DNA of 64,000 nucleotides from Abyssicoccus albus (lineage in GTDB: Bacteria; Bacillota; Bacilli; Staphylococcales; Abyssicoccaceae): NCBI RefSeq assembly GCF_003815035.1, contig NZ_RKRK01000002.1, positions 830,065-894,064 on the forward strand, in the 5' to 3' direction. The notes beneath the pieces were generated by a model. The model had not been told where the DNA came from. It saw nothing but the letters and a program-made list of their open reading frames with translations, and ran no database searches. A program made the translations under genes and the position numbers. This document shows positions 9,363-20,412 of this stretch, in pieces. Each line of letters begins with the position of its first letter. Position 1 is the stretch's first letter.

Positions 9363-10133
9363 CTATTGCCCTTTATCTTTAATTCGTTCTACGTGTATAT
9401 CTTTTATGACATCGTTATAGACAAAGCTTCCACAAATCAGTCCTACCGTAGATGGTGTGAATGCGTTAGATGATGGTGGCATTTGTGCTTTTCTCGACGT
9501 GCCTTCTTTATTTCCTATTTTATCATTCATCTCTTCTTTACTCACAATTGGGCTTTCATCACTAAAGACCACATTGACCCCTTTATAAATCCCTTCTTTT
9601 TTTAGTTTATTGCGTATTACTCTTGCCATCGGATCCATATATGTCTTTGAGATGTCAGCAATTCTAAATCGACTCGGATCACTTTTATTTGCAGCACCCA
9701 TACTTGAAATAATCGGTATATTTCGCTTTAAACATTCTTTCATTAAATGGACTTTGTACATAATCGTATCACTCGCATCGATACAATAATCGAAATCATA
9801 ATTAAAAATTTCCTCATAGGTCTCATCTGTATAAAACATATGTAATTGAATCACTTCACACTTTGGATTAATTCGTTTAATTCGTTCTGCCATAAGCTTA
9901 ACTTTAGACTCACCAACTGTGTCAACGAGCGCATGGATTTGTCGATTCACATTTGTAATATCGACGTCATCTTTATCGATTAAGATTAATCGTCCAACAC
10001 CACTTCTAGCTAAACTTTCTGCTGCAAACGTACCGACGCCTCCAATACCAAGTATCATCACTGTAGTATTTTTTAAACGTTCGATGCCTTCCGTACCGAT
10101 TGCTAGTTCATTTCTTGAAAATTGATGTAACAT
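9363..10133 (-). CDS. tcdA: tRNA threonylcarbamoyladenosine dehydratase TcdA
   Basis: This 256-residue E1/ThiF-like enzyme catalyses ATP-dependent cyclisation of t6A37 to ct6A in tRNAs that read ANN codons. The adenylation nucleotide site is MILGIGGVGTFAAESLARSG near residues 28-47, followed by LILIDKDDVDITNVNRQIHA. Further family motifs are YCIDASDTIMYKVHLM and the C-terminal PPSSNAFTPSTVGLI. The start ATG is preceded by AAAGGAG. It is a single gene between its own terminator and the 6S RNA gene. The same placement between an RNA locus and aspS is seen in staphylococci. Confidence 0.9.
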   Translation of the reverse strand: MLHQFSRNELAIGTEGIERLKNTTVMILGIGGVGTFAAESLARSGVGRLILIDKDDVDITNVNRQIHALVDTVGESKVKLMAERIKRINPKCEVIQLHMFYTDETYEEIFNYDFDYCIDASDTIMYKVHLMKECLKRNIPIISSMGAANKSDPSRFRIADISKTYMDPMARVIRNKLKKEGIYKGVNVVFSDESPIVSKEEMNDKIGNKEGTSRKAQMPPSSNAFTPSTVGLICGSFVYNDVIKDIHVERIKDKGQ

Positions 10134-10244
10134 AATGGACTCCTTTATACTCTATTATTTTTTCTATATTTGTAATCTTTTGATGATCAATCATTTACAA
10201 TTTCTGATTTATTTCGTCAGTCTTATCTATTATAAAAAATTCAA

Positions 10245-10467
10245 CAAAAAAAGTCACCCTTAGGTGACTTTTATAGATGATCCGACAGAGCCGTAGCATT
10301 TGTTAAACATTTTGGCCTGCTATTTGCAGGTGGGTGCTCTGTTTGTACGTTCAAACGTCCTCAAAAGGCGTGTTTTCCAGAACAAAACCAATTAAGCTCC
10401 CGTATAAGAAAGTGTTAGGTCAAAATATGATTTAACGACTACGCACTCGTCAGATTTACTATTTCTT
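10245..10467 (-). ncRNA. ssrS: 6S RNA
   Basis: This roughly 220-nt RNA gene on the minus strand has its own promoter and terminator. The transcript contains CCTAACACTTTC and ACGGGAGCTTAATTGG on the 5' side. On the 3' side it has GAGCACCCACCTGC followed by GCAGG, resembling the closing elements of Firmicute 6S RNAs. A long central region with mutually complementary arms would give the open-promoter mimic that binds sigma-A RNA polymerase. It ends at the hairpin AAGTCACCTAAGGGTGACTT plus seven U. Location next to aspS and tcdA agrees with staphylococcal ssrS. No reading frame fits the interval. The exact ends are estimated. Confidence 0.82.
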
Positions 10468-10473
10468 AATAAT

Positions 10474-10501
10474 ATTGTAACACAAAATTTACATTAGTCA
10501 A
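10474..10501 (-). promoter_or_regulatory. Promoter of 6S RNA
   Basis: On the minus strand TTGACT (10501-10496) and TACAAT (10479-10474) are separated by 16 bases. This is a strong sigma-A match placed just upstream of the predicted RNA start near 10467. Confidence 0.75.
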
Positions 10502-10602
10502 TGAAAATATTTTTTTACGTTATTTTTGAATCTTTTCAATCCATCGATTGTTATAATAGTAGATTAAATAAATTAATGTATACTTAATCACAAATAAATT
10601 TA

Positions 10603-12375
10603 TTATTTTTCTTTTCTATCCTCTAATTGTATCCCTAACTCCTCTAATTGTTCAGCGGATACTTCACTTGGTGCATTGGTCATGAGACATGATGCATTTG
10701 CAGTTTTCGGGAATGCAATTGTATCACGTAAGTTACTACGTCCTGATAATAACATGACAAGTCTATCCAACCCTAACGCAATCCCTCCGTGTGGTGGTGT
10801 GCCGTATTTAAAGGCATCAATTAAGAAGCCAAATTGAGCATCTCGTTCTTCATCAGAAAAGCCTAGTGCCTTAAACATTTGTTGTTGGACTTTACCGTCA
10901 TGAATACGGATGCTTCCGCCACCTAATTCAAATCCGTTTAATACAACGTCATATGCTTTTGCGTATGCTTTTTCTGGTGCTGTTTGAAGGAGTTCAACAT
11001 CTGAATCTTTCGGTGATGTAAATGGATGATGTGCTGCGTGATAACGTTCTGTTTCTTCATCGTACTCAAGTAACGGCCAATCCGTTACCCATAAGAAATT
11101 AAATTGTTCTTGGTCAATTAGATCTAACTGTTTAGCAATATGGTTTCTCAATTGACCGAGAGATGTTTGTGTGACCTCTTTTTTATCCGCAACAAACAAT
11201 AATAAGTCATTATGTGTTGCATCCAGTTGAGTTAATAATTTTTGTTGTTTCGCTTCATCAAAGAACTTTGCAATTGGACCTGTTAATTGTCCTTCATCTA
11301 CTTTCATCCATGCTAGACCTTTTGCTTTATATAACTTCACGAAATCTGTTAATTTATCAATATCTTTACGTGAATATTGATCCGCACTATCTTTAACGAC
11401 AATGGCATTGACAAGACCACCGTTTTCAGCTGTTTCTTTAAACACTTTGAAATCTGTTGTCTTAGCAAAATCTGTCAAGTCCTGCAATGTCATACCAAAG
11501 CGAGTGTCTGGTTTATCAATCCCATATTGAGCCATCGCTTCATCGTAAGTCATTCGGTCAAATGGTGTTTTAATGTCTAACCCTTTCACTTCTTTCATCA
11601 CATAAGTTAATAATCGTTCATTGAAGTCCATTACATCTTCTTCATCGACGAAACTCATCTCCACATCAAGTTGTGTAAACTCAGGTTGACGATCTGCTCT
11701 TAAGTCTTCATCACGGAAACATTTAACGATTTGATAATATTTATCAAATCCAGACACCATCAATAATTGCTTAAACATTTGCGGTGATTGTGGTAATGCA
11801 TAAAAGCTTCCATCATGTACACGAGAAGGAACTAAATAATCACGAGCACCTTCTGGTGTTGACTTATTTAATACCGGTGTTTCGATATCGATAAATCCAT
11901 CTTGATCCATAAAGCGTCGAATGGCTGATGTAATTTGATGTCTCATCATGAGTGTCGATTGAATTTTTGGCCTTCTTAAATCGATATAACGATGCTTCAA
12001 ACGAACTTCATCACTGATATCATCATTTTGATCAATTGCAAAAGGTGGCGTCTCAGCTTTAGAAATGATCGTCAATGACGTAGCTTTCACTTCAATCTTA
12101 CCTGTTTTAAGTTGTGGATTCACTAAATTTTCATCACGTAAAATGACTTCCCCTTCTACAGTAATGACATACTCAGAACGTAACGATTCAGCCACTTCAA
12201 ACATATCCTTCGAGATTGAATCATCGAACACAATCTGAACGATTCCTTCACGATCACGTAAGTCGATAAATATTAATGATCCAAGATCTCTGCGCTTATT
12301 TACCCATCCTTGAAGTGTAACTGTCTGACCTAATTCAGCTTCTGTCACTAGACCTGCATAATGTGTTCTTTTCAT
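10603..12375 (-). CDS. aspS: Aspartyl-tRNA synthetase
   Basis: This 590-residue bacterial-type class IIb synthetase charges tRNA-Asp. An N-terminal OB anticodon-binding domain (residues 1-105) starts [19 protein letters not shown]. Motif 2 is [20 protein letters not shown]. The bacterial GAD insertion lies between motifs 2 and 3. Motif 3 is [20 protein letters not shown] near the end. The start codon overlaps the hisS stop as ATGA, so it is translationally coupled to hisS and shares its T-box control. Histidine starvation would therefore also raise aspS transcription. Confidence 0.97.
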   Translation of the reverse strand: MKRTHYAGLVTEAELGQTVTLQGWVNKRRDLGSLIFIDLRDREGIVQIVFDDSISKDMFEVAESLRSEYVITVEGEVILRDENLVNPQLKTGKIEVKATSLTIISKAETPPFAIDQNDDISDEVRLKHRYIDLRRPKIQSTLMMRHQITSAIRRFMDQDGFIDIETPVLNKSTPEGARDYLVPSRVHDGSFYALPQSPQMFKQLLMVSGFDKYYQIVKCFRDEDLRADRQPEFTQLDVEMSFVDEEDVMDFNERLLTYVMKEVKGLDIKTPFDRMTYDEAMAQYGIDKPDTRFGMTLQDLTDFAKTTDFKVFKETAENGGLVNAIVVKDSADQYSRKDIDKLTDFVKLYKAKGLAWMKVDEGQLTGPIAKFFDEAKQQKLLTQLDATHNDLLLFVADKKEVTQTSLGQLRNHIAKQLDLIDQEQFNFLWVTDWPLLEYDEETERYHAAHHPFTSPKDSDVELLQTAPEKAYAKAYDVVLNGFELGGGSIRIHDGKVQQQMFKALGFSDEERDAQFGFLIDAFKYGTPPHGGIALGLDRLVMLLSGRSNLRDTIAFPKTANASCLMTNAPSEVSAEQLEELGIQLEDRKEK

Positions 12376-13640
12376 GATAACCTCTCCTTTAACTCATCCG
12401 TTAATGATGATAATTCAATGACATGTTCACCACCGTCATTCATATCTTTCAGTTTTACTTGTTGATTTTTGATTTCATTTTCACCTAATACGATCGTATA
12501 CTTTGCACGTTCACGATCTGCTTGTTTCATCTGCCCTTTCAATTTGCGGGATTTGTAATCTGTATCTGCTTTAACCCCTGCTTTTCTTAAACGATGCAAT
12601 AACTGTACCGCATATTGCTTACTATCTTCATCTAACGTTGCAATAAATAAATCTAATGCATCATCGTGCTCAATCTCTATGCCTTCCGCTTCTAGAGCTA
12701 GTAACAACCGTTCAATGCTTAAAGCGAAACCAATACCTGTCTCATTCGGTCCATCTAACATTTCTAACAATCCATTGTAACGTCCACCACCACATAACGT
12801 TGTGATTGCGCCGAATCCTTCCGCATCACTCATCACTTCAAATGCAGTATGGGTGTAATAATCGAGACCACGAACTAAATTTGTATCGACTTCATAATCA
12901 ATCCCCAGTTGATCTAAATATAATTTCACTTGTTCGAAGTATTGTTTTGAGTCATCATTTAAGTAATCATATATCCTCGGTGCAGATTTCACTAATCGAT
13001 GTTCACGGTCTTTTTTACAATCCAATATTCTCATCGGATTCGTATCAATCCGTTGTTGACAATCTGAACAAAATTCTTCGATCGAAGGCTTGAAATGTTC
13101 TACGAGTGCTTTATTATATTCACTTCTTGAATCAATATCACCAATCGAATTAATGTATAGCTTTAACTTTTTTAGCCCGAATGATTGGTAGATATCCATC
13201 ACCATTGCGATAATCTCAGCATCAATGGCTGGGTCTTCAGCACCAATCGCTTCAACTCCGAATTGTACAAATTGACGATACCTTCCTTTTTGTTTACGTT
13301 CATATCGGAACATTGGACCTTCATAGAACAGTTTAATCGGTTGATTAGCATATCCATGCATTTTATTTTCGATATAACTTCTCACAACAGGTGCAGTACC
13401 TTCTGGTCTTAATGTGATTGAACGATCTCCTTTATCTGTGAATGTATACATTTCCTTTTGAACGATATCCGTTGACCCACCGACACCTCTTGTAAATAAC
13501 TCAGTGTGCTCAAAAATTGGTGTTCTAATTTCTTTATAGTTATAATTTTGTGCGATTTCTCTTAACTTATTTTCAACGTATTGCCAATCACTTGTCACTT
13601 CAGGTAGTAAATCTTGTGTTCCTTTAGCAATATTAATCAT
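12372..13640 (-). CDS. hisS: Histidyl-tRNA synthetase
   Basis: This class IIa synthetase of about 422 residues starts [14 protein letters not shown]. Motif 2 is [20 protein letters not shown]. The histidine-specific motifs are [14 protein letters not shown] and [15 protein letters not shown]-terminal anticodon-binding domain follows. The upstream open frame to 13715 runs through the T-box terminator and is not coding. Two tandem ATGs (13643 and 13640) follow AAAGGAG. The second matches the family N-terminus, and either could be used. It is first in the hisS-aspS operon. Confidence 0.96.
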   Translation of the reverse strand: MINIAKGTQDLLPEVTSDWQYVENKLREIAQNYNYKEIRTPIFEHTELFTRGVGGSTDIVQKEMYTFTDKGDRSITLRPEGTAPVVRSYIENKMHGYANQPIKLFYEGPMFRYERKQKGRYRQFVQFGVEAIGAEDPAIDAEIIAMVMDIYQSFGLKKLKLYINSIGDIDSRSEYNKALVEHFKPSIEEFCSDCQQRIDTNPMRILDCKKDREHRLVKSAPRIYDYLNDDSKQYFEQVKLYLDQLGIDYEVDTNLVRGLDYYTHTAFEVMSDAEGFGAITTLCGGGRYNGLLEMLDGPNETGIGFALSIERLLLALEAEGIEIEHDDALDLFIATLDEDSKQYAVQLLHRLRKAGVKADTDYKSRKLKGQMKQADRERAKYTIVLGENEIKNQQVKLKDMNDGGEHVIELSSLTDELKERLS

Positions 13641-13661
13641 CATCTTCACTCCTTTAATATT

Positions 13662-13886
13662 AAAAAAAGTCCCAATGCATTCTATGCACTGGGACGAAGT
13701 TTTCCGTGTTGCCACCCAAATTGATTTATAAATAAATCCACTCGTTAATCTATAATATTCAGTTGTACTTAATGTGTCTCTATCATTGATGTCATTGATA
13801 TGATTTCACCGGCCATATCTCTCTTGTATAACATCTAAGCATTAAGCTATTAATTTAAAAATTTAAGTAGTATAGTCTATGAAATT
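13662..13886 (-). promoter_or_regulatory. T-box riboswitch leader of hisS-aspS
   Basis: The minus-strand leader carries the T-box sequence GGTGGCAACACGG (13716-13704). A terminator follows with stem 13695-13684 and 13680-13669 plus seven U. Uncharged tRNA should bind and favour the antiterminator. A CAC triplet at 13776-13774 is a candidate histidine specifier, but I did not fold stem I. The promoter is TTGACA (13921-13916), a 17-base spacer and TAAGAT (13898-13893), directly after the lytH stop. Confidence 0.9.
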
Positions 13887-13925
13887 ATCATAATCTTATA
13901 GACTATTTAACTGTTTGTCAAGTCT

Positions 13926-14789
13926 TTATGCTCCAAAGTATGCATTTAATCCATCCACAATCCCCGATACTGCAAGGTGTCTATACTTTTTATCAACTAA
14001 CATTGATTCATCGACATCACTACTCATAAATCCTAGTTCTAATAACACTGCAGGCTGTTCAGCAATTTTTAATACGGCGAGTTCATCATTAGTGACAACT
14101 TCACGTGATATAAGAAATGATTTATTAGAAATACTATTAAACAAAGTATATGCATAATCTTCATATTCCGCATCTTTATAGATTACGGTTAATCCTGTCG
14201 CAAAGTCATCTTTTAATGAGTCAAAATGAATACTCACCATCGCATCGGCATGTGCCTTTCGTTCTTTTAAAGGAACAAAAGTATCATCAGTTCGACTCAT
14301 CTTAACTATTGCACCCTTAGCTTCAAGTTGAGATTTCAACATTAACGCCGTTTTTAGTGTTAAATCTTTTTCATGTGTTTTACCACTTCGACTAGTAGCA
14401 CCTTGATCTTTACCCCCATGACCGGCATCGACAAAGATGGTCTTGCCTTTCAAATAATTATGATTCGTCTCTTTTTCAGGCAAGTTTAAACTTGTCAAAT
14501 AGCCTTCAACCCATCCTGATTGATTTTTTTCATCCGAGTAAATCTCGACCCAACGACCTGACCGATCCCTTACCTCATATTTCACACCATCCAAACTATT
14601 ATACAATACAGGGTATCGACTGCTTGGACCGGTATAAATCGGTGCTTGCTCTTTCGTTGTAATTAAAGATTCATTAGTTTTGAAAGAGTTCAATATAATG
14701 ACGAAAATGACTGATAAAAACAAGAACAATAAAGCAACAAATAATAACGTCTTTAAGTTGTTCAAAATAAACTGTTTCACACGCTTCAT
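13926..14789 (-). CDS. lytH: N-acetylmuramoyl-L-alanine amidase LytH
   Basis: This 287-residue cell-wall amidase has an N-terminal transmembrane anchor (about residues 13-33). An SH3-like domain covers about 40-100 (APIYTGPSSRYPVLYNSLDG). A C-terminal Amidase_3 catalytic domain follows. Zinc-site motifs include IFVDAGHGGKDQGATSRSGK, MVSIHFDSL and the catalytic glutamate in VLLELGFMSSDVDESML. LytH removes stem peptides from nascent glycan and controls division-site wall synthesis in S. aureus with its partner ActH. Its ATG overlaps the dtd stop by one base (TAATG), so the two are coupled. It is embedded in the conserved relA-dtd-lytH-hisS order. Confidence 0.93.
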   Translation of the reverse strand: MKRVKQFILNNLKTLLFVALLFLFLSVIFVIILNSFKTNESLITTKEQAPIYTGPSSRYPVLYNSLDGVKYEVRDRSGRWVEIYSDEKNQSGWVEGYLTSLNLPEKETNHNYLKGKTIFVDAGHGGKDQGATSRSGKTHEKDLTLKTALMLKSQLEAKGAIVKMSRTDDTFVPLKERKAHADAMVSIHFDSLKDDFATGLTVIYKDAEYEDYAYTLFNSISNKSFLISREVVTNDELAVLKIAEQPAVLLELGFMSSDVDESMLVDKKYRHLAVSGIVDGLNAYFGA

Positions 14790-15241
14790 TACTTAATCGC
14801 TCCATCTTCACTTTCGTACGTTAGCGTAATCGGCCCATCGTTAATTAACTCAACGTCCATATGTTCACCAAAAAATCCGAGGGATACACTCAAATCTTCA
14901 TCTCTTAATGCTCCGTTAAACACCTCATAAAGCATAAGTGCATGATCTTTTCCAGCTGCTTCAGTAAAGCTCGGTCGATTTCCTTTTTTGACATTAGCAT
15001 ACAATGTGAATTGCGAAATCGATAATATTTCACCGTCCATATCTTTAACAGATTCATTGAGCTTTCCGTGTTCATCTTCAAAGATTCTTGCATTTGATAT
15101 TTTTTTGGCTAACGTTTTGGCATCTTCAACCGTTGATGACTCACGTACTCCTACAAATAAAACAAGACCTTTTTGAATGGAGCGACATTGATCTTGATGA
15201 TTGACAGATGCACGTTTTACTTTTTGAACAATGACTTTCAA
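14789..15241 (-). CDS. dtd: D-aminoacyl-tRNA deacylase
   Basis: This 150-residue DTD enzyme hydrolyses D-aminoacyl-tRNAs and glycyl-tRNA-Ala, preventing D-residue incorporation. Family motifs are SISQFTLYANVKKGNRPSF in the middle and NDGPITLTYES near the C-terminus. The catalytic cis-Gly-Pro motif is in the latter. The N-terminus MKVIVQKVKRASV is canonical. It lies 13 bases after relA and overlaps lytH by one base. A preceding AGGAGGGGAATG region supplies the ribosome-binding site. Confidence 0.95.
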   Translation of the reverse strand: MKVIVQKVKRASVNHQDQCRSIQKGLVLFVGVRESSTVEDAKTLAKKISNARIFEDEHGKLNESVKDMDGEILSISQFTLYANVKKGNRPSFTEAAGKDHALMLYEVFNGALRDEDLSVSLGFFGEHMDVELINDGPITLTYESEDGAIK

Positions 15242-15253
15242 ATCATTCCCCTC

Positions 15254-17443
15254 CTAATTCCAAATACGTTGTACTGTATATATATCTTGAAGTGATTTAG
15301 TTCGGTCGACGACAGTCTTTAACTCACTTTTATTCTTTACTAAGATTGATAAATTAATAACAGCCAAGGCATCATCACTCACTCGACCACTAAACTTAAC
15401 CAGTTGTACTTTTGAATTCGTGACGACATTTAACACTTCATTAAGTAGCCCATTACGATCTAGTGCATGCACTTGTAAGTCCACTTGATATTTACCGTCT
15501 CCACCTTTACGTTTCACCCACTCAACATTAATCAACCGATCTGTTTCATTTGCAACGTTAGGACATGTTGATCGATGAACTTTAACACCATGTCCTCTAG
15601 TAATATACCCTATAATATCATCACCAGGTATAGGCGAACAACATTTGCCTAGGTTGACTAGTAAATTATCCATTCCGTCAACATAAACACCAGAATCTGT
15701 CACGATTTCTTTCTCATTCACATCTCGTTGACCATCGACTTCCGTTTCTATCAACTGTTGCGCTTTTTGTTGTTGCTTTTTCTTTTCTGCTAAACGGTTC
15801 GCAAGTTGTAAAGCAGTAATTCCACCGAAGCCTACGGTCGCGTATAAGTCTTCTTCATGCGAGAAATTATACTTAGAAATGACACGTTCAATATTTTCAG
15901 CGGTTAATATTTCATCGACATCGAATCCCATATTCCTAATTTCAGCTTCCACTGCGAATCGGCCTTTTTCTACATTGCTGGCTTTATCTTGTTTCTTGAA
16001 GAAGCTTTTAATTTTACTTTTAGCACTTGTAGACTTTACAATTTTCAACCAGTCACGACTTGGTCCAAATGAATGCTTACTTGTCCTAATTTCAACAATA
16101 TCACCTGTTTGTAATTGATAGTCAATTGGGACGATTTTACCGTTCACTTTCGCTCCGATCATTTGGTGACCAATTTCAGAATGGACGGCATAAGCAAAAT
16201 CAATCGGTACGGCTTCAAATGGAAGTTCCACCACATCTCCTTGGGGTGTAAATACGTATACTTTATCACTTAATAAATCATACTTCAGCGCTTCCATAAA
16301 CTCTTCTGCATCTGGAGACGTTTGGTCACCTTCTGCTATCTCTTTAAACCAATTCATTCGTCCTTCAATCGATGCTTTCTGCTCAGTTAATGTAATCCCT
16401 TCTTTGTACGCCCAATGAGCCGCTACACCATGTTCTGCAATTTCATGCATATCGTATGTTCTAATTTGAACCTCTAACGGTTCACCGTTAGGTCCTACGA
16501 CTGTCGTGTGAATCGATTGATATAAATTTGGTTTCGGCATTGCAATATAATCTTTAAAACGTCCTGGCATTGGTTTCCATAATGTATGAATAATTCCAAG
16601 TACTGCATAGCAATCATTAATAGATTCGACGATAACACGTACTGCTAACAAATCAAAAATTTGATCGAAATGCTTTTTTTGTTTCTTCATCTTTCTATAA
16701 ATACTATAAATATGTTTCGGTCTACCATTGATTGACGCTTCAATCGATGTTTTTTCCAGTTCCGATTGAATATTCTCAATCGCATGTTCTATATATTGCT
16801 CTCTCTCACTGCGTTTCTTTTTCATCAGATGAACAATTTTGAAGTATTGAGTTGGATCAATATAACGAAGTGCAATATCTTCAAGTTCCCATTTAATCGA
16901 TGAAATCCCGAGACGATGTGCAAGAGGTGCATAGATTTCAAGTGTCTCTTGACTTATCTTCTTTTGTTTTTCTGGCTTCATCGCCTTCAATGTACGCATA
17001 TTGTGAAGTCGATCGGCTAATTTAACTAAAATGACACGAACATCTTTCGCTATGGCGATAAAGAGCTTTCGATGATTTTCAGCGAGTTGTTCTTCTTTAG
17101 ACTTATATTTCACTTTTTCGAGTTTAGTCACACCATCGACGATAATTGCGACTTCTTCGTTGAACATATCGACAAGATCTGTAAATGTATACGGTGTATC
17201 TTCTACGACATCATGTAAGAATCCTGCGATAATCGTCGGTGCATCTAAATTTAATTCAGCGAGTATTCCAGCAACTTGAATCGGATGGAGTATGTAGGGC
17301 TCTCCTGATTTACGGAATTGTTTTCGGTGAGCTACTTCGGCAAGCTCATAACTTTTCTTTATATTCATTAAATCTTCTTCAGGTAAATAAGCCTCACATA
17401 ATTGATATACATCAGAAAAAGTATACGGATATCCATAATCCAT
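15254..17443 (-). CDS. relA: Bifunctional (p)ppGpp synthetase/hydrolase Rel
   Basis: The 729-residue long RelA/SpoT homolog makes and degrades (p)ppGpp. The N-terminal HD hydrolase domain has H77-D78 in [11 protein letters not shown]. The synthetase domain has [18 protein letters not shown] and the [19 protein letters not shown] motif. A TGS domain follows at about residues 395-455 ([19 protein letters not shown]). The Zn-finger-like [19 protein letters not shown] and a C-terminal ACT domain complete it. The protein should therefore be bifunctional and ribosome-responsive. The ATG has GAGGTGA upstream. A terminator separates it from apt. Confidence 0.96.
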   Translation of the reverse strand: MDYGYPYTFSDVYQLCEAYLPEEDLMNIKKSYELAEVAHRKQFRKSGEPYILHPIQVAGILAELNLDAPTIIAGFLHDVVEDTPYTFTDLVDMFNEEVAIIVDGVTKLEKVKYKSKEEQLAENHRKLFIAIAKDVRVILVKLADRLHNMRTLKAMKPEKQKKISQETLEIYAPLAHRLGISSIKWELEDIALRYIDPTQYFKIVHLMKKKRSEREQYIEHAIENIQSELEKTSIEASINGRPKHIYSIYRKMKKQKKHFDQIFDLLAVRVIVESINDCYAVLGIIHTLWKPMPGRFKDYIAMPKPNLYQSIHTTVVGPNGEPLEVQIRTYDMHEIAEHGVAAHWAYKEGITLTEQKASIEGRMNWFKEIAEGDQTSPDAEEFMEALKYDLLSDKVYVFTPQGDVVELPFEAVPIDFAYAVHSEIGHQMIGAKVNGKIVPIDYQLQTGDIVEIRTSKHSFGPSRDWLKIVKSTSAKSKIKSFFKKQDKASNVEKGRFAVEAEIRNMGFDVDEILTAENIERVISKYNFSHEEDLYATVGFGGITALQLANRLAEKKKQQQKAQQLIETEVDGQRDVNEKEIVTDSGVYVDGMDNLLVNLGKCCSPIPGDDIIGYITRGHGVKVHRSTCPNVANETDRLINVEWVKRKGGDGKYQVDLQVHALDRNGLLNEVLNVVTNSKVQLVKFSGRVSDDALAVINLSILVKNKSELKTVVDRTKSLQDIYTVQRIWN

Positions 17444-17518
17444 AATGATTCACCTCACAATTAACAATAAAAGTCATATAATATTCAATAATACTATACA
17501 TATTCACATAAATAAATA

Positions 17519-17557
17519 AGTAGAACCTATAAAATCAATGACTTTATAGGTTCTACT
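17519..17557 (-). terminator. Terminator of apt
   Basis: A 15-bp perfect stem (17519-17533 with 17543-17557) has a 9-base loop. On the minus strand it is followed by TTATTTATTTATG. It separates apt from relA. Confidence 0.7.
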
Positions 17558-17572
17558 AATGACTTAATTATA

Positions 17573-18091
17573 CTAGTCTTCATAATCCATTAATGTAATC
17601 ACATCATAGTCTTTTAACTTTTCTATGCCATTCAAATACTTTAAATTGATCAAGAATGCGATGCCTGCAACAACACCACCAAGTTTTTCAACAAGTTTAA
17701 TTGATGCTTCAATTGTACCACCTGTTGCCAATAAATCATCTGTAATCAATACACGTTGACCAGGTTTAATCGCATCTTTATGCATCGTCAATACATTAGA
17801 GCCATATTCAAGGTCATATTCATACTTGATGACTTCACGTGGTAACTTACCTTCTTTACGCACAGGTGCAAACCCTACACCTAACGCATAACTTACTGGA
17901 CAACCGATAATAAACCCACGTGCCTCAGGACCGACAACGATATCGATTTGTTTTTCTTTAGCGAATTGAACAATTTGGTCTGTCGCATATTTATAAGCTT
18001 CTCCATTGTCCATTAATGTCGTAATATCTTTAAAACTAATACCTTCTTTTGGATAATCCTCAACAATTGAAATATATTGCTTTAAATCCAT
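17573..18091 (-). CDS. apt: Adenine phosphoribosyltransferase
   Basis: This 172-residue type I phosphoribosyltransferase converts adenine and PRPP to AMP in purine salvage. The PRPP-binding loop is [17 protein letters not shown]. The flexible catalytic loop region includes [20 protein letters not shown]. The N-terminus [18 protein letters not shown] is typical. It starts 9 bases after recJ, with its ribosome-binding site overlapping the recJ end. Because apt precedes relA, purine salvage and (p)ppGpp metabolism are adjacent, as in other Firmicutes. Confidence 0.96.
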   Translation of the reverse strand: MDLKQYISIVEDYPKEGISFKDITTLMDNGEAYKYATDQIVQFAKEKQIDIVVGPEARGFIIGCPVSYALGVGFAPVRKEGKLPREVIKYEYDLEYGSNVLTMHKDAIKPGQRVLITDDLLATGGTIEASIKLVEKLGGVVAGIAFLINLKYLNGIEKLKDYDVITLMDYED

Positions 18092-18100
18092 TTGGTTTGC

Positions 18101-20326
18101 CTACTTTCTCATTAAATTTTCTATCATTAATTTGATTTCTTGTGAACTAGAAAGAATAAAGTGTCGTTCAATATCATATTGAGATCGAAGACTTTCATAA
18201 ACTGTTGTATTAAATAAGTCCGTCTTACCTTCAATGTTTGAATTAAGTGTTACAACATCCTGTTCTATTGTAACAAAATTCACCTCAAAAAACATATTCA
18301 AAATATCTTTCACTTTAAACGGATTCATCGATAAATGTTCACTCATTGAGACACCGTGTTCGACAATATTCACCTGTTTAATTTGCTTTAAAGTAATAAA
18401 TAATGATTTACATTCTTCTTTCGTCGGAAGTCCTCGATAATATATATCTGCTTGTGCATGATATTTTAATACAATTCGATGCCCTCTAAATGAGTCAATC
18501 AATGATTTAAATTGATCCATCGACTGAGGTAACTCCATTAAATATAGCACTTCAATACCATCAAGATTTGTCGGTTCATATTTCACATCATATGAATCAC
18601 CGACAAGTGCAACGTGACGTTCTTTATCTGGCTCAAAATTTGCTTGACTTCGCTCATCAATCACTTGTAAATGATCCACTTTCAAATCTTTCAACATCAA
18701 TTGTGGTTTCTTAATATTATTCCATTCATTAATATCTACTTCTCCAATTAAGTCGACATCATCTTGAGGTGTTAACCATTTCACATAATGTCCTAAATTG
18801 AAAGCAATGATATCCAATCCATCAGTCGTTTGAAGTTTTAAATGTTTTTGGTCTGTCCCAATCGCTTTAATTGAATTCATTGACATGTGTCTCAATGCAA
18901 ACTTTGGTTTTTCAAAGCCGATACCGAAAGGGGCGAATGCATTCAATTCATCAATATTCTTGTTCGTCAGATGATGCGTTTCCACTTCACCATGATATGT
19001 TAACTCGGGTTTAACGTCTTGAATTTCTAACTGTTTTGCACGATCTTCAATCAACTGTACAACTTCATCGTAATTCGATGCTTCAATCGTCACACCACAC
19101 GCCATGCTATGACCGCCAAAGCTTTTCAATTGTGGCCTAACATTCATCATCAGTTCAAATAAATTAATCCCTTCGATACTTCGACCTGATCCTTTATAAT
19201 GTTTTTTCTCTGAATCATAATTCAACAAAATGACTGGCTTATTCACCGATTCAACAACACGTGAAGCAACAATGCCTAGTACACCTTCATGCCAGCCTTC
19301 TTCACTCAGGATAATAATCGGCCGATCAATGACTTTAGCACGTTGAATAGCATCTTCTGCAATCGATTGAACGATGTTTTTTCGATCTACATTAAAGCGT
19401 TCCACTTCTTCAGCAATCGCAATCGCTGATGACATATCTTCACATAAGAGCAACTCGACAGCGAGCGTCGCATCGTCGAGACGACCGACTGCGTTCAATC
19501 GTGGACCGATAATGAATACAACCGTCGTTTCAGTGACGTCCCCTTGATATTGCGCTTTGTTCAAAAGCGCTTTAATAGCGACCGGCATCGATTGATTTAA
19601 AGCATTGAGTCCTTCTTTCACTAACGTTCTATTCTCATGTTTCAGAGGCACGAGATCACTAATTGTCCCTATCGCAACATACGGTAATAAAGATTCTTTC
19701 ATTGTTGGACAGAGTGCACAACATAATTTGAACGTCACACCGACACCGGCTAAATGTTTATCACCGTAATCCCCTTCAGGATGGTCTTGGTGTAAAATAA
19801 ACGGTGTATTCGGTAACTTGTCTTGCACTTCATGATGATCCGTCACAATTACATCGATACCTTGTGACATAGCATAATCAATCGCTTCAAACCCTGCGAT
19901 ACCATTATCAACGGTAATTATGAGCTCAACGCCACTATCAATCAGTTCCTGAAAAAGTGTCACATTTGGACCATATCCGTGTTCGAATCGATTAGGTATG
20001 ACATATTCAACGAGTGCTCCTAAATGTGTCAATGTTTTATACAAAATAGTCGTACTCGTCACACCGTCAGCATCGTAATCCCCATAGATCATTATTGGCA
20101 CTTGTTCATCGATTGCGGTTTGAATACGGTCTACAATTTCCTTCATACCATACATATCATCAGGGTCATACTCAATGCGTTCAAACAATTGCTTCACATC
20201 TTCAGAAGTAAATTCTAATGCACTCAAATATTGATGCTGTAATGGATTTAACTTAAGTTGTTTCGCCTCATCTTGTGCGATTTTATGATGACTTTTTACA
20301 CTCCACTTATACTTAGATTCTATCAT
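18101..20326 (-). CDS. recJ: Single-stranded-DNA-specific exonuclease RecJ
   Basis: This 741-residue DHH-family 5'-3' exonuclease acts in recombination and mismatch repair. The metal-binding motifs are YGDYDADGVTS (DYDADG at residues 83-88) and VTDHHEV (DHH at 163-165). The DHHA1 domain has SFGGHSMACGVTI, followed by an OB-like domain near FAPFGIGFEKPKFALRHM. A C-terminal RecJ domain typical of Firmicutes accounts for the length. The ATG has AAGGTGG 7 bases upstream. It is upstream of apt on the same strand, and a terminator isolates it from secDF. Confidence 0.95.
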   Translation of the reverse strand: MIESKYKWSVKSHHKIAQDEAKQLKLNPLQHQYLSALEFTSEDVKQLFERIEYDPDDMYGMKEIVDRIQTAIDEQVPIMIYGDYDADGVTSTTILYKTLTHLGALVEYVIPNRFEHGYGPNVTLFQELIDSGVELIITVDNGIAGFEAIDYAMSQGIDVIVTDHHEVQDKLPNTPFILHQDHPEGDYGDKHLAGVGVTFKLCCALCPTMKESLLPYVAIGTISDLVPLKHENRTLVKEGLNALNQSMPVAIKALLNKAQYQGDVTETTVVFIIGPRLNAVGRLDDATLAVELLLCEDMSSAIAIAEEVERFNVDRKNIVQSIAEDAIQRAKVIDRPIIILSEEGWHEGVLGIVASRVVESVNKPVILLNYDSEKKHYKGSGRSIEGINLFELMMNVRPQLKSFGGHSMACGVTIEASNYDEVVQLIEDRAKQLEIQDVKPELTYHGEVETHHLTNKNIDELNAFAPFGIGFEKPKFALRHMSMNSIKAIGTDQKHLKLQTTDGLDIIAFNLGHYVKWLTPQDDVDLIGEVDINEWNNIKKPQLMLKDLKVDHLQVIDERSQANFEPDKERHVALVGDSYDVKYEPTNLDGIEVLYLMELPQSMDQFKSLIDSFRGHRIVLKYHAQADIYYRGLPTKEECKSLFITLKQIKQVNIVEHGVSMSEHLSMNPFKVKDILNMFFEVNFVTIEQDVVTLNSNIEGKTDLFNTTVYESLRSQYDIERHFILSSSQEIKLMIENLMRK

Positions 20327-20340
20327 CCTTATACCACCTT

Positions 20341-20376
20341 AAAAAAAGAGACTACACAACAATTGTACAATCTCTT
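20341..20376 (-). terminator. Terminator of secDF
   Basis: On the minus strand AAGAGATTGTACA pairs with TGTGTAGTCTCTT with an imperfect centre, and a run of seven U follows. It sits downstream of the secDF stop and just before recJ. Confidence 0.75.
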
Positions 20377-20412
20377 ATTATGCAATAAATTAATGAATCG
20401 ACAGTTACAAAC

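Noticed and set aside
13641..13715. Longer hisS with 25 extra N-terminal residues
   Set aside because: The extra codons run through the T-box terminator hairpin and the ribosome-binding site, and the family N-terminus starts at [10 protein letters not shown].
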